DNA from: Candidatus Omnitrophota bacterium
Lineage (GTDB): Bacteria > Omnitrophota > Gorgyraeia > JABMRG01 > JAFGKX01
Direction of reading: 5' to 3'
Assembly: GCA_016928375.1 (NCBI GenBank)
Contig: JAFGKX010000138.1
Location: 1-26,339, forward strand
Length of the DNA: 26,339 nucleotides
The notes under the pieces are model-generated. The model was not told where the DNA came from. It searched no databases and was given only the letters and a program-made list of their open reading frames with translations. Below are positions 1 through 7,192 of this stretch, one piece after another; within the stretch, counting starts at the first letter, position 1; the number at the start of each line of letters is the position of its first letter. Both the position numbers and the translations under genes were made by a program.

Positions 1-1493
1 AGGCAACAAAGGATGCAGGAGAAATCGCCGGATTAAAAGTGCTGCGCATAATAAATGAGCCTACTGCCGCGTGCCTTGCGTACGGCCTGGAAAAATCCCA
101 GAAGGAACAAAAAATAATGGTTTTTGATTTGGGCGGCGGAACCCTGGATGTAACTATTATGGAAATGGCTCAGGGGGTATTCGAAGTAAAATCCACATCC
201 GGCGATACGCAATTGGGCGGCACAGATATGGATAATACCCTGATAGATTACATTGCAAATCAATTTAAGCGCGAGACAGGCGTTGACTTAAAAAACGATA
301 AAATGGCTATGCAGAGGCTGCGTGAAGCTGCGGAAAAAGCGAAAGTTGAACTGTCATCAACCCTGACAACGGATTTAAACCTGCCGTTTATTACCGCGGA
401 TTCTTCAGGCCCGAAACACCTGACCATGTCTTTGACGCGTGCAAAATTGGAAGACCTTATTTCGCCTATAATAGAAAAATGCCGCCACCCGATAGAGCAG
501 GCGCTCTCAGACGCAAAGCTCAAATCCTCGGATATAGACCGCGTTATTATGGTTGGCGGGCCGACGAGAATGCCGGTTGTCCAGAAATTCGTGGAAGATT
601 ATGTAGGAAAGAAAATTGAGCGCGGCGTAGACCCTATGGAATGCGTGGCAATGGGCGCAGCCATACAGGCCGCTATCATGAAAGGCGAAGCAAAGGATGT
701 TTTATTGCTTGATGTTACGCCGCTTTCACTCGGAATAGAAACACTCGGAAGCGTATTCACCAAATTAATAGAAAGAAATACCACTATACCTACTAAGAAA
801 AGCCAGATATTCTCAACAGCCGCGGATAACCAACCGGCAGTTACAGTACGCGTTCTGCAGGGTGAGAGGCAGATGGCCAATGATAATGTAGAGCTGGGAA
901 GGTTTGACCTGGTAGGCATACCGCCTGCGCCAAGAGGCATTCCGCAGATCGAAGTAAGTTTTGATATAGATGCCAACGGTATAGTGCACGTAACCGCAAA
1001 AGACTTAGGCACAGGCAAGGAGCAGTCCATACGCATAACAGCGCCTAAAAAACTTTCAAAAGAAGAAATAGAAAAAATGGTTAAAGAGGCTGAAAAATTT
1101 TCCGCTGAAGACACCAAGCGCAAGGAACAGGTCGAGATAGTAAATCAGGCAGATACCCTTGCTTACGCGACCGAGAAAGCGCTTAAAGAATACGGCGACA
1201 AAGTAAATCAATCGGAGCGCGCTGACATAGAAGCAAAGCTGAATGACTTAAAAAGCGCCATTAAAGATAACAACACCGACAGAGTCAAAAAATCTATGGA
1301 TGAGCTGACGAAAGCGTCGCATAAACTCGCGGAAGAAGTCTATAAGCAGGCGCAGGCAAAACAGCAGGGCCAGCAGGCACAAAGCGCGCCGGGGCAGGAG
1401 CAGGCTTCGGAAAATAAAAGCCAGAACACAGAAAAGCAAAAAGACAAAGATGACATTATCGACGCTGATTATAAAGTAGAAGATGATAAGTAA
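1..1493 (+). CDS. dnaK: Molecular chaperone DnaK (Hsp70), 5'-truncated by the window edge
   Basis: ATP-driven cytoplasmic Hsp70 that binds unfolded peptides with DnaJ and GrpE. The reading frame is open from the first complete codon at base 3 (ATKDAGEIAGLKVLRIINEP), so about 150 N-terminal residues lie upstream and the GTG at 39 is not a real start. Visible Hsp70 signatures are the phosphate loop FDLGGGTLDVT (usual form GGGTFDV, so Phe to Leu), the VIMVGGPTRMP motif, the linker VLLLDVTPLSLGIET, the substrate-binding domain and an Ala/Gln/Glu-rich tail. The tail ends in a DIIDADYK-type sequence like the conserved bacterial DnaK C-terminus. The fragment has 496 residues of an expected 640 or so. 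dnaJ follows after a 144-base structured gap. Family assignment is certain; only the start is missing. Confidence 0.97.
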   Translation, partial: ATKDAGEIAGLKVLRIINEPTAACLAYGLEKSQKEQKIMVFDLGGGTLDVTIMEMAQGVFEVKSTSGDTQLGGTDMDNTLIDYIANQFKRETGVDLKNDKMAMQRLREAAEKAKVELSSTLTTDLNLPFITADSSGPKHLTMSLTRAKLEDLISPIIEKCRHPIEQALSDAKLKSSDIDRVIMVGGPTRMPVVQKFVEDYVGKKIERGVDPMECVAMGAAIQAAIMKGEAKDVLLLDVTPLSLGIETLGSVFTKLIERNTTIPTKKSQIFSTAADNQPAVTVRVLQGERQMANDNVELGRFDLVGIPPAPRGIPQIEVSFDIDANGIVHVTAKDLGTGKEQSIRITAPKKLSKEEIEKMVKEAEKFSAEDTKRKEQVEIVNQADTLAYATEKALKEYGDKVNQSERADIEAKLNDLKSAIKDNNTDRVKKSMDELTKASHKLAEEVYKQAQAKQQGQQAQSAPGQEQASENKSQNTEKQKDKDDIIDADYKVEDDK

Positions 1494-1511
1494 CCAATAA
1501 TTTTGTGCTGA

Positions 1512-1619
1512 GGGGCAGCATCGTTCATCAAGCGGGTGGAGCGCCCCACCGCCCGCAACGTTAGTGAGGACGGTGGGGCTGTTCAAAGACAGGGCCCGCA
1601 AGTGAACCAGAAAAACCCC
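1512..1619. repeat. Structured inverted-repeat element between dnaK and dnaJ
   Basis: A nested set of complementary arms fills most of the dnaK-dnaJ gap. The core is a perfect 9-bp stem, gccccaccg (1543-1551) with cggtggggc (1571-1579), around a 19-base loop. Outside it gcggg (1532-1536) can pair with cccgc (1595-1599), gttca (1523-1527) with tgaac (1603-1607), and gggg (1512-1515) with cccc (1616-1619). A second gttca at 1581-1585 could compete for the tgaac arm. There is no T-run after it, so it is not a classic terminator. It may be a dispersed palindromic repeat or an mRNA-processing or attenuation structure that sets the dnaK:dnaJ ratio. Arms were read by eye; no folding energy was calculated. 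Confidence 0.6.
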
Positions 1620-1637
1620 AAGGTCGGTATAAACATT

Positions 1638-2801
1638 ATGTCAACTAAACGTGATTACTACGAAATATTAGGCGTTAAAAAAAACGCCAGCCTTGATGAA
1701 ATAAAAAAGGCTTATCGCCAGCTTGCCATGCAGTATCATCCGGACAGGGTGCCGCAGGAGCAGAAAAAAGCTGCGGAGGAAAAATTCAAAGAAATTTCCG
1801 AGGCGTACGCTGTTTTATCCGATGCGCAGAAAAGAGCCCTCTATGACCAGTATGGGCACTCCGGAATAGACCAGAAATACGCATATGAGGATATATTCAA
1901 GGGCGCTGATTTTAACAGCGCTTTTGAAGGCATGGGCGATTTTGGATTCGGCGGAAGCTTGTTTGAGGATATTTTTAGCGATCTCGGTTTTGATATATTC
2001 GGTACGCGGACGCGTTCGCGTTCAAGAACCAAAAGGGGCAGCGATTTACAGGTTGCAGTCGATATTACCCTGGAAGAAGCTGCTGCGGGCGTGGAAAAAA
2101 CAATCACGCTACCGCGTTATGAACCGTGCTCCGTATGTTCTGGGAGCGGCGCGAAACCTGGTACAAAAAAACTCAGCTGTCCGCAATGCAGGGGTTCCGG
2201 GCGCGTTGTAATATCAAGCGGTTTTTTTCAGATGGCTCAGACCTGTCCGAAATGCCGCGGAGAAGGCGCTGTAATACAAACTCCATGCACCCAATGCCGC
2301 GGAGAAGGCAGGGTGAAAGTAACCAGAAAAATTAAAGTGCAAATTCCGCCGGGCGTTGATTCAGGCTCAAACTTAAGAGTGCACGGAGAAGGCGAGGCGG
2401 GAACCGCAGGCAGGGGCAATTTATATGTTGTTATCGAGGTTATGCCGCATTCGGTGTTCGAAAGGCATAATAATGATTTATTGACGCGCATAGAAATAAG
2501 CATAAGCAAGGCGATACTGGGAGCGGAAGTAGAAGTGCCTACGCTAGCTGATGGAAAAGTAATTATGAAAATACCTCCGGGCACGCAAAGTAACAGGATA
2601 TTCCGGTTAAAAAGCAAAGGTATGCCGGATCTGCATAGCAGAAGGGCCCTTGGCGATGAACTTGTCAGGGTGAATGTCAAGATTCCCGATAATTTAAGCA
2701 ACGAACAAAAGCGCTTAATAGAGGAATTCGCCAGGGTTTCGGGTGAGCAAATAAATTCAAAATCAGGTTTTGCGGATAAAATAAAAAAAGCATTTAAATA
2801 A
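1638..2801 (+). CDS. dnaJ: Chaperone DnaJ (Hsp40 co-chaperone)
   Basis: Co-chaperone that stimulates DnaK ATP hydrolysis and delivers substrates. It is a complete type I Hsp40 of 387 residues: J domain with HPD at residues 34-36, a Gly/Phe-rich linker (residues about 75-125), four CxxCxGxG-type zinc repeats (CSVCSGSG, CPQCRGSG, CPKCRGEG, CTQCRGEG), and the C-terminal beta-sandwich domains. The ATG at 1638 is chosen because it gives the canonical MSTKRDYYEILGV start. The frame stays open upstream to a GTG at 1536, but that stretch lies in the palindromic gap and has no DnaJ similarity. The Shine-Dalgarno is poor (AAGG at 1620-1623, 14 bases away). The fmdB-like gene starts 10 bases after the stop. 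Confidence 0.97.
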   Translation: MSTKRDYYEILGVKKNASLDEIKKAYRQLAMQYHPDRVPQEQKKAAEEKFKEISEAYAVLSDAQKRALYDQYGHSGIDQKYAYEDIFKGADFNSAFEGMGDFGFGGSLFEDIFSDLGFDIFGTRTRSRSRTKRGSDLQVAVDITLEEAAAGVEKTITLPRYEPCSVCSGSGAKPGTKKLSCPQCRGSGRVVISSGFFQMAQTCPKCRGEGAVIQTPCTQCRGEGRVKVTRKIKVQIPPGVDSGSNLRVHGEGEAGTAGRGNLYVVIEVMPHSVFERHNNDLLTRIEISISKAILGAEVEVPTLADGKVIMKIPPGTQSNRIFRLKSKGMPDLHSRRALGDELVRVNVKIPDNLSNEQKRLIEEFARVSGEQINSKSGFADKIKKAFK

Positions 2802-2811
2802 AAGTAGCAAT

Positions 2812-3108
2812 ATGCCGACATACGAATACAGATGCGATAAATGCAAAAAAACATTCGAGGTTTTCCAAAGCATAAAAGCAAAACCCATAAATAAATGCCC
2901 TGCCTGCTCTTCGCCGGTTAGAAAGCTTATCAGCGCGGGAGGCGGTATTTTATTCAAAGGTTCAGGTTTTTATACAACAGATTATCGAAGCAAACAATAT
3001 AAGGAAAAGCAAAGCAAGGAAAAATCCGGCAGTATAACCTGTCCAAAAACAGGCCTGCCTGCCGATAGGCATGGAAAATCCGCGGATTGCTCATCATGCA
3101 AAGGATAA
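2812..3108 (+). CDS. FmdB-family zinc-ribbon protein with a Cys-rich tail
   Basis: Small (98-residue) protein of the FmdB/CxxC_CxxC_SSSS regulatory zinc-ribbon family, whose role is unclear; members are often called putative regulatory proteins. The N-terminal ribbon is seen as MPTYEYRCDKC with C8, C11, C29 and C32, followed by the family's SSPVRKLISAGGGILFKGSGFY segment. Beyond the family core is a Lys/Glu/Ser-rich linker and a tail with C77, H87, C93 and C96 that could form a second metal site. It lies 10 bases after dnaJ and 3 bases before the DUF1015 gene, so it is probably co-transcribed with both. Its start has only a weak ribosome-binding site. Confidence 0.88.
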   Translation: MPTYEYRCDKCKKTFEVFQSIKAKPINKCPACSSPVRKLISAGGGILFKGSGFYTTDYRSKQYKEKQSKEKSGSITCPKTGLPADRHGKSADCSSCKG

Positions 3109-3111
3109 AAA

Positions 3112-4395
3112 ATGGCAAAAATAGCACCTTTTAGCGGAGTAAGATTTAATACCAAAATAACAGGCAGTTTAGCGAAAATAGTGTGCCCGCCTTATGATAT
3201 TATCAATAAGCAGCAAAGAACCGCATTCATGAAGCAATCTAAGTATAATGCGGTTTATATAGAACTCCCGCAGGGAACAAATAACCACGAAAGGCACAGA
3301 AGGGCAAAACAGCTGATTGACAAGTGGCTTGATGATAACATTTTAAATTGGGACGAAAAACCGTCTTTATATATTTATACGCAGGAATTTAAAATAGGCA
3401 AGGCCCTGAAGAAAAGGCTTGGGTTTATTTCTTTGCTTGAAATAGAAAGCGATAAAAAAATACTGCCGCATGAAAAGATATTTAATAAATTCAAATTCGA
3501 AAGATTCAATCTTATGAAAGAAACCAAAGCCCACATAAGCCCGATATTCTGTATATTTGATGATAACGGCAAAAAAGCAGAGAGCGCTATTTTAAAAGCG
3601 CTTAGCAGTAAAAAGCCGGTATCGGATATCTGCGTAGACGGAATAAGGGAAAAGCTATGGAAAATAGATGACGTAAAATTTATAAATAATCTTAAAAATA
3701 TTATGAACAATAAAAAAGCCTTTATTGCCGACGGGCACCACCGCTTTCAGGCATCCGCGCGTTTAAGGGATTACATGAAACAGAAGTGCGGCCCTTTAAG
3801 CAAAAAACAGCCATACGATTACACTCTTTGTTATTTCGTTAGTATGCAGGATAAGGGCCTTGTTGTGCTGCCCACTCACAGGGCTGTAAAAAATATTCCT
3901 TCCGGGATTACAAAATCTGTGCTTGTAAAAAAAATGTCGCAGTATTTTAACGTTTTCATAGCGCGTAGTAAAGATGAATTAGTAAGCAAAATGGAAACAA
4001 CGTTTAAAGCCAGGCGGCATGCGTTTGGATTCTTTTTCGAAAACAGGTATATATTGGCAGTGCTCAAAAATGAAAGCATCATAAAAAATATAGGCGCAGA
4101 TGAAAATTGCCTTGCCTGGAAAAAACTCGATGTTTCGATACTCCATTATTTTATACTCCCAAAAATCCTTAAAATAAAAGAAAAATTTAAAGGCAGCCGC
4201 AATATCTATTACTATAAAGGCAAGACCGAAGCTATAAAGAGAGTGAAGGCAAAAGAGTTTAAAATGGCGATATTTCTTAACCCTACCAGAATAGAAGAAG
4301 TGTCGCAGGTAGCTAAAGCCGGCAATAAAATGCCTCATAAATCCACCTATTTCTATCCCAAATCCACCACAGGCCTTGTGATACATAAGTTCTAG
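3112..4395 (+). CDS. DUF1015 family protein (COG4198)
   Basis: Conserved cytoplasmic protein of 427 residues, the usual size for DUF1015. Diagnostic features are the N-terminal IAPFSGVRFN segment, VCPPYDII at residues 24-31, LPHEKIF near 118-124, KETKAHISPIF near 137-146, and the family's central FIADGHHRFQAS motif with DGHHR at 207-211. The DG-H-R pattern recalls the nucleotide-binding motif of ParB/sulfiredoxin-fold kinases, so an ATP- or phosphate-linked activity is possible, but I make no firm functional call. No signal peptide or membrane segment is evident. AAGGA at 3101-3105 is a well-spaced ribosome-binding site and confirms the ATG. It is the last gene of the dnaK-dnaJ-fmdB group and is followed by an inverted repeat. 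Confidence 0.87.
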   Translation: MAKIAPFSGVRFNTKITGSLAKIVCPPYDIINKQQRTAFMKQSKYNAVYIELPQGTNNHERHRRAKQLIDKWLDDNILNWDEKPSLYIYTQEFKIGKALKKRLGFISLLEIESDKKILPHEKIFNKFKFERFNLMKETKAHISPIFCIFDDNGKKAESAILKALSSKKPVSDICVDGIREKLWKIDDVKFINNLKNIMNNKKAFIADGHHRFQASARLRDYMKQKCGPLSKKQPYDYTLCYFVSMQDKGLVVLPTHRAVKNIPSGITKSVLVKKMSQYFNVFIARSKDELVSKMETTFKARRHAFGFFFENRYILAVLKNESIIKNIGADENCLAWKKLDVSILHYFILPKILKIKEKFKGSRNIYYYKGKTEAIKRVKAKEFKMAIFLNPTRIEEVSQVAKAGNKMPHKSTYFYPKSTTGLVIHKF

Positions 4396-4400
4396 CTGTC

Positions 4401-4442
4401 GGCAGGAATTCCGTTCTTTTTTCTCTTGATTATATTCCTGCC
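4401..4442. repeat. 9-bp perfect inverted repeat overlapping a promoter
   Basis: ggcaggaat (4401-4409) and attcctgcc (4434-4442) are perfect inverted copies separated by a T-rich 24-base spacer. The left arm starts 6 bases after the DUF1015 stop and the right arm falls between the candidate -35 and -10 of the next promoter. It could be an operator, a weak terminator for the upstream operon, or both. Confidence 0.5.
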
Positions 4443-4455
4443 TTTATGTTATTAT
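4426..4455 (+). promoter_or_regulatory. Candidate sigma-70 promoter for the corrinoid protein-accD pair
   Basis: TTGATT (4426-4431) and TATTAT (4450-4455) are separated by 18 bases, giving a reasonable -35/-10 pair and a leader of about 20 bases before the ATG at 4481. A perfect TATAAT also lies at 4471-4476, only 4 bases before the ATG. If used, it would give an essentially leaderless mRNA, which would fit the absence of any Shine-Dalgarno. It has no good -35 at the right distance. Confidence 0.35.
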
Positions 4456-4480
4456 ATGCCTTACACTAAATATAATATAT

Positions 4481-5122
4481 ATGATTGAAGCCGTTTATGA
4501 TAATATAAAGAAGGCAATATTTGCCGGAAACATTCCTGAAATTCCCACCCTGGTACGCCAGGCCTTATCAGATAAAGCTTCACCGGAAGACATATTAAAT
4601 AAAGGCCTTATTGCGGGTATGGCAGTTGTGGGTGAGAAGTTCAAGGCCAATGAGATATATGTCCCGGAAGTGCTTATTTCCGCAAAGGCTATGCACGCCG
4701 GCCTGGATGTATTAAAGCCATTTCTGGAAAAAGCCGGAGTTGCCTCAAAAGGAAACATTGTAATAGGTACTGTCAAGGGAGACCTGCACGATATAGGGAA
4801 AAACCTTGTATCTATGATGTTTAAAGGCGCGGGTTTTTCTGTAACAGACTTGGGTATAGATGTTCCGCCTGAAAAGTTTATAGATGAAGCTGTCAGGAGC
4901 AAAGCGCAGGTCATGGCGATGTCAAGCCTTCTTACCACTTCCATGCCTTCCATGAAAGCGACAATGGACCTGCTGAAAAAAAGAGGCCTTGTTGGTAAAA
5001 TAAAAACAATAATCGGCGGCGCTCCGGTAACACAGAAATACGCCGATGAAATACAAGCAGACGGATATGCGGACAACGCTTCCTCTGCCGTAGATAAAGC
5101 AAAGGAGTTGTTGGGATTGTAA
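4481..5122 (+). CDS. Corrinoid (B12)-binding methyltransferase corrinoid protein
   Basis: Cobalamin carrier of the MtbC/MtmC/MetH-like type: it shuttles a methyl group between a substrate methyltransferase and a second methyltransferase. Of 213 residues, about 1-88 form the helical B12-binding cap (LNKGLIAGMAVVGEKFKANE, then YVPEVLISAKAMHAGL) and about 89-213 the Rossmann-like B12 domain. The cobalt-ligand motif DxHxxG is at 101-106 (H103), in the sequence GTVKGDLHDIGKNLV. The SLLTT and IGGAPV segments also match. Length and motifs are typical and complete. No substrate methyltransferase, MtbA/uroporphyrinogen-decarboxylase-like partner or reactivase is in the window, so the substrate is unknown. 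It overlaps accD by one base (TAATG). No Shine-Dalgarno precedes the ATG. Confidence 0.93.
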   Translation: MIEAVYDNIKKAIFAGNIPEIPTLVRQALSDKASPEDILNKGLIAGMAVVGEKFKANEIYVPEVLISAKAMHAGLDVLKPFLEKAGVASKGNIVIGTVKGDLHDIGKNLVSMMFKGAGFSVTDLGIDVPPEKFIDEAVRSKAQVMAMSSLLTTSMPSMKATMDLLKKRGLVGKIKTIIGGAPVTQKYADEIQADGYADNASSAVDKAKELLGL

Positions 5123-5979
5123 TGGCTATATTCGGAAAACCTAAATACACGATAGTAAAGCCTAAAAAATTCAAGCAGCAGAGGAAAAAAGATATACCGG
5201 ACGGCCTATGGACAAAGTGCGAAGACTGCGGCGAAATAATCTACAATAAAACTCTTGAAGAAAATCTCAAAGTCTGCCCTAAGTGCAATTACCATTTTAT
5301 AATAAACGCCTATGACCGCGTAGCCATGCTTACGGATAAAGGCACTTTCAATGAACTGGACAAGGATATGTCTTCAGGCGATCCGCTTGAATTTGCAGGG
5401 CCTAAGACTTATAAAGAAAAGATAAAACAAGACCAGGAAATAACCGGTATGAAAGAAGCCGCGATATACGGCACAGGGGAAATAGACGGTAAAAAAATAG
5501 TTTTGGTAGTGACTGATTCCAGGTTTATCATGGGTTCTATGGGTTCGGTAGTAGGCGAGAAAATAACCAGGGCTATTGAACTGGCCACAGAAAAGAAAAT
5601 ACCGGTTATCATCGTATCCGGCTCCGGCGGCGGCGCCCGTATGTATGAGGGCATATTTTCCCTTATGCAGATGGCCAAAACTTCTGCCGCACTGTCAAAA
5701 TTAAATAAAAGCGGCAATATGTTCATATCCGTGCTTACGCATCCTACAATGGCAGGTATTCTGGCAAGTTTCGCGTCCTTAGGCGATATCATTATGGCAG
5801 AGCCTAAGGCGCTAATAGGTTTTACAGGGCCGAGGGTAATAGAGCAGACCATAAAGCAGAAACTGCCTGAAGGGTTTCAGCGTTCGGAATTTTTGCTTGA
5901 ACACGGTTTAATAGATATGATTGTTCCTAGGATTCACATGAAAGAAACAATATCCAAACTTATCGGATATTTAGCGTAG
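5122..5979 (+). CDS. accD: Acetyl-CoA carboxylase carboxyltransferase subunit beta (divergent)
   Basis: Beta half of the carboxyltransferase that makes malonyl-CoA for fatty-acid synthesis; its partner AccA is not in the window. The 285 residues include the N-terminal zinc finger (C33, C36, C52, C55), the NLKVCPKCNYHFIINAYDR segment and the crotonase-fold core with GSMGSVVGEK and GSGGGARM at 167-174. Several normally conserved positions differ: SGGARMQEG reads GGGARMYEG, and the DPTTGGVTAS segment reads HPTMAGILAS (residues 207-216). Residue 1 is set by the TAATG overlap with the corrinoid gene, which suggests translational coupling. Most likely a true but divergent AccD; an acyl-CoA carboxyltransferase paralog is the alternative. 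Confidence 0.9.
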   Translation: MAIFGKPKYTIVKPKKFKQQRKKDIPDGLWTKCEDCGEIIYNKTLEENLKVCPKCNYHFIINAYDRVAMLTDKGTFNELDKDMSSGDPLEFAGPKTYKEKIKQDQEITGMKEAAIYGTGEIDGKKIVLVVTDSRFIMGSMGSVVGEKITRAIELATEKKIPVIIVSGSGGGARMYEGIFSLMQMAKTSAALSKLNKSGNMFISVLTHPTMAGILASFASLGDIIMAEPKALIGFTGPRVIEQTIKQKLPEGFQRSEFLLEHGLIDMIVPRIHMKETISKLIGYLA

Positions 5980-5993
5980 CCCCTCGCTAATAA

Positions 5994-6040
5994 TAAGTCC
6001 TCGCACTTGCTCGCCTGCCTGCCGGCAAGGCAGGGACTTA
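5994..6040. repeat. Nested palindromic repeat after accD
   Basis: An inner near-perfect palindrome, cctgcctgcc/ggcaaggcagg (6014-6034, one unpaired base), sits inside a 7-bp outer inverted repeat, taagtcc (5994-6000) with ggactta (6034-6040). It starts 15 bases after the accD stop. It resembles short GC-rich dispersed palindromes of uncultivated bacterial genomes and could also act as a weak terminator, though no T-run follows. Confidence 0.55.
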
Positions 6041-6054
6041 AGTAATGCTCGGGA

Positions 6055-6081
6055 CAAAATTTGTAAAACAAATTTTGGAGG
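6055..6081 (+). promoter_or_regulatory. AT-rich hairpin abutting the Shine-Dalgarno of the ABC ATPase gene
   Basis: caaaatttg (6055-6063) and caaattttg (6069-6077) are perfect inverted copies around a taaaa loop. The last paired G (6077) is the first base of the Shine-Dalgarno GGAGG (6077-6081), which is 7 bases from the ATG at 6089. The stem could limit ribosome access or act as a translational thermosensor-like element. That role is inference; only the repeat and its position are seen. Confidence 0.5.
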
Positions 6082-6088
6082 CTTAAAA

Positions 6089-7192
6089 ATGGCACAGGTT
6101 AGCTTGCGTAACGTTAGCAAGATGTTTACGCCGAATTCATACGCGGTAAAAGATTTTAATCTCGGCATAGAAAACAAAGAATTTCTTGTCCTGGTAGGGC
6201 CTTCCGGATGCGGAAAATCCACGACGCTTAGGATGATAGCGGGGTTAGAAGAAATTTCTTCGGGAGAGATTTATATAGGCGACAGGTTAGTGAACGATAT
6301 TCCCCCAAAGGACAGAAACATTGCCATGGTATTCCAGAATTACGCGCTTTATCCGCATATGACTGTTTACGAGAATATGGCATTCGGGCTTAAATTAAGA
6401 AGATTGCCTAAACAGGAAATAGATCAGAGGGTAAGAGACGCTGCCGAGGTGCTTAGTATTACCAAGCACCTTAATAAGCGCCCGAAAGAACTCTCCGGAG
6501 GCGAAAGGCAAAGGGTCGCGGTTGGAAGAGCCATAGTCAGAAAGCCTCTGGTGTTTTTATTTGATGAGCCTTTAAGCAACCTGGATGCAAAAATGCGCGT
6601 TCAGATGAGAACAGAGATCAACAAGCTTCATATAAAACTTCAGACAACCATGATATACGTAACACACGACCAGGTAGAGGCCATGACCATGGGCACCAGG
6701 ATAGTTGTTATGAAGGACGGTATAATACAACAGATAGACGACCCGATAACTCTTTACGATAATCCCACCAACAAATTCGTAGCAGGATTTATAGGCTCTC
6801 CGCCGATGAATTTCATGAACGGGCTGCTGATAAAGAAAGACGGAAAATTCCATTTTAATGAAGGCAATTTTTCTGTCAGGGTAAACGATGATATGAGGGA
6901 TAGCCTTGCCCCGCATCTGGACAAAGAAGTTATTTTCGGAATAAGGCCCGAAGATATATATGACAGGTTGTTTGCCCAGGGCGCTTCCGAAGATAACGTA
7001 ATCACCTCCACCTGTGAAGTATATGAACCCATGGGCGCGGAGGTATTCTTACACCTTAACAGCGGTAAACACACGTTTATCGCGAGAGTAGGCGGCCACG
7101 ACAGGCCTGCTGTCAATCAGGACCTTGAGATGGTGCTCAACATGAGTAAAGCTCATTTCTTCAATGCTAAAACAGAAAAGGTAATCATATAA
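6089..7192 (+). CDS. MalK/UgpC/MsmK-family sugar ABC transporter ATP-binding protein
   Basis: Cytoplasmic ATPase energising carbohydrate ABC importers. The 367 residues show a full nucleotide-binding domain: Walker A GPSGCGKST at 37-45, Q-loop Q83, signature LSGGERQ at 135-141, Walker B VFLFDE ending at E160, D-loop SNLD, and the switch histidine H193 (VTHDQVEAMT). Residues about 240-367 form the OB/TOBE regulatory domain (the GIRPEDIYD segment) typical of MalK/UgpC/MsmK. Such ATPases often serve several permeases, and none is encoded nearby, so this may be a shared orphan ATPase; the sugar cannot be read from it. GGAGG at 6077-6081 gives a strong start. It is flanked on both sides by palindromic gaps and probably forms its own unit. 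Confidence 0.94.
   Translation: MAQVSLRNVSKMFTPNSYAVKDFNLGIENKEFLVLVGPSGCGKSTTLRMIAGLEEISSGEIYIGDRLVNDIPPKDRNIAMVFQNYALYPHMTVYENMAFGLKLRRLPKQEIDQRVRDAAEVLSITKHLNKRPKELSGGERQRVAVGRAIVRKPLVFLFDEPLSNLDAKMRVQMRTEINKLHIKLQTTMIYVTHDQVEAMTMGTRIVVMKDGIIQQIDDPITLYDNPTNKFVAGFIGSPPMNFMNGLLIKKDGKFHFNEGNFSVRVNDDMRDSLAPHLDKEVIFGIRPEDIYDRLFAQGASEDNVITSTCEVYEPMGAEVFLHLNSGKHTFIARVGGHDRPAVNQDLEMVLNMSKAHFFNAKTEKVII

Noticed and set aside
39..41. GTG as the start codon of the dnaK reading frame
   Set aside because: The frame continues to the window edge with conserved DnaK residues (ATKDAGEIAGL), so the gene is simply truncated.
599..1123. Minus-strand open frame of 174 codons within dnaK
   Set aside because: Antisense shadow of a strongly conserved gene, with Ser/Leu-rich low-complexity product and no family resemblance. 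The same holds for the other minus-strand frames over 60 codons.
1523..1607. tRNA or small stable RNA gene in the dnaK-dnaJ gap
   Set aside because: No acceptor/T-arm pattern (GGTTCGANTCC) and no match to SRP, RNase P or tmRNA core motifs that I could recognise.
1536..1637. Upstream GTG extension of dnaJ by 34 residues
   Set aside because: The extension is translated palindromic-repeat sequence, and the J domain starts at the ATG at 1638.
4471..4476. TATAAT as the main -10 of the corrinoid gene
   Set aside because: It is only 4 bases before the ATG and lacks a recognisable -35 at 16-18 bases. It is kept as a leaderless alternative only.
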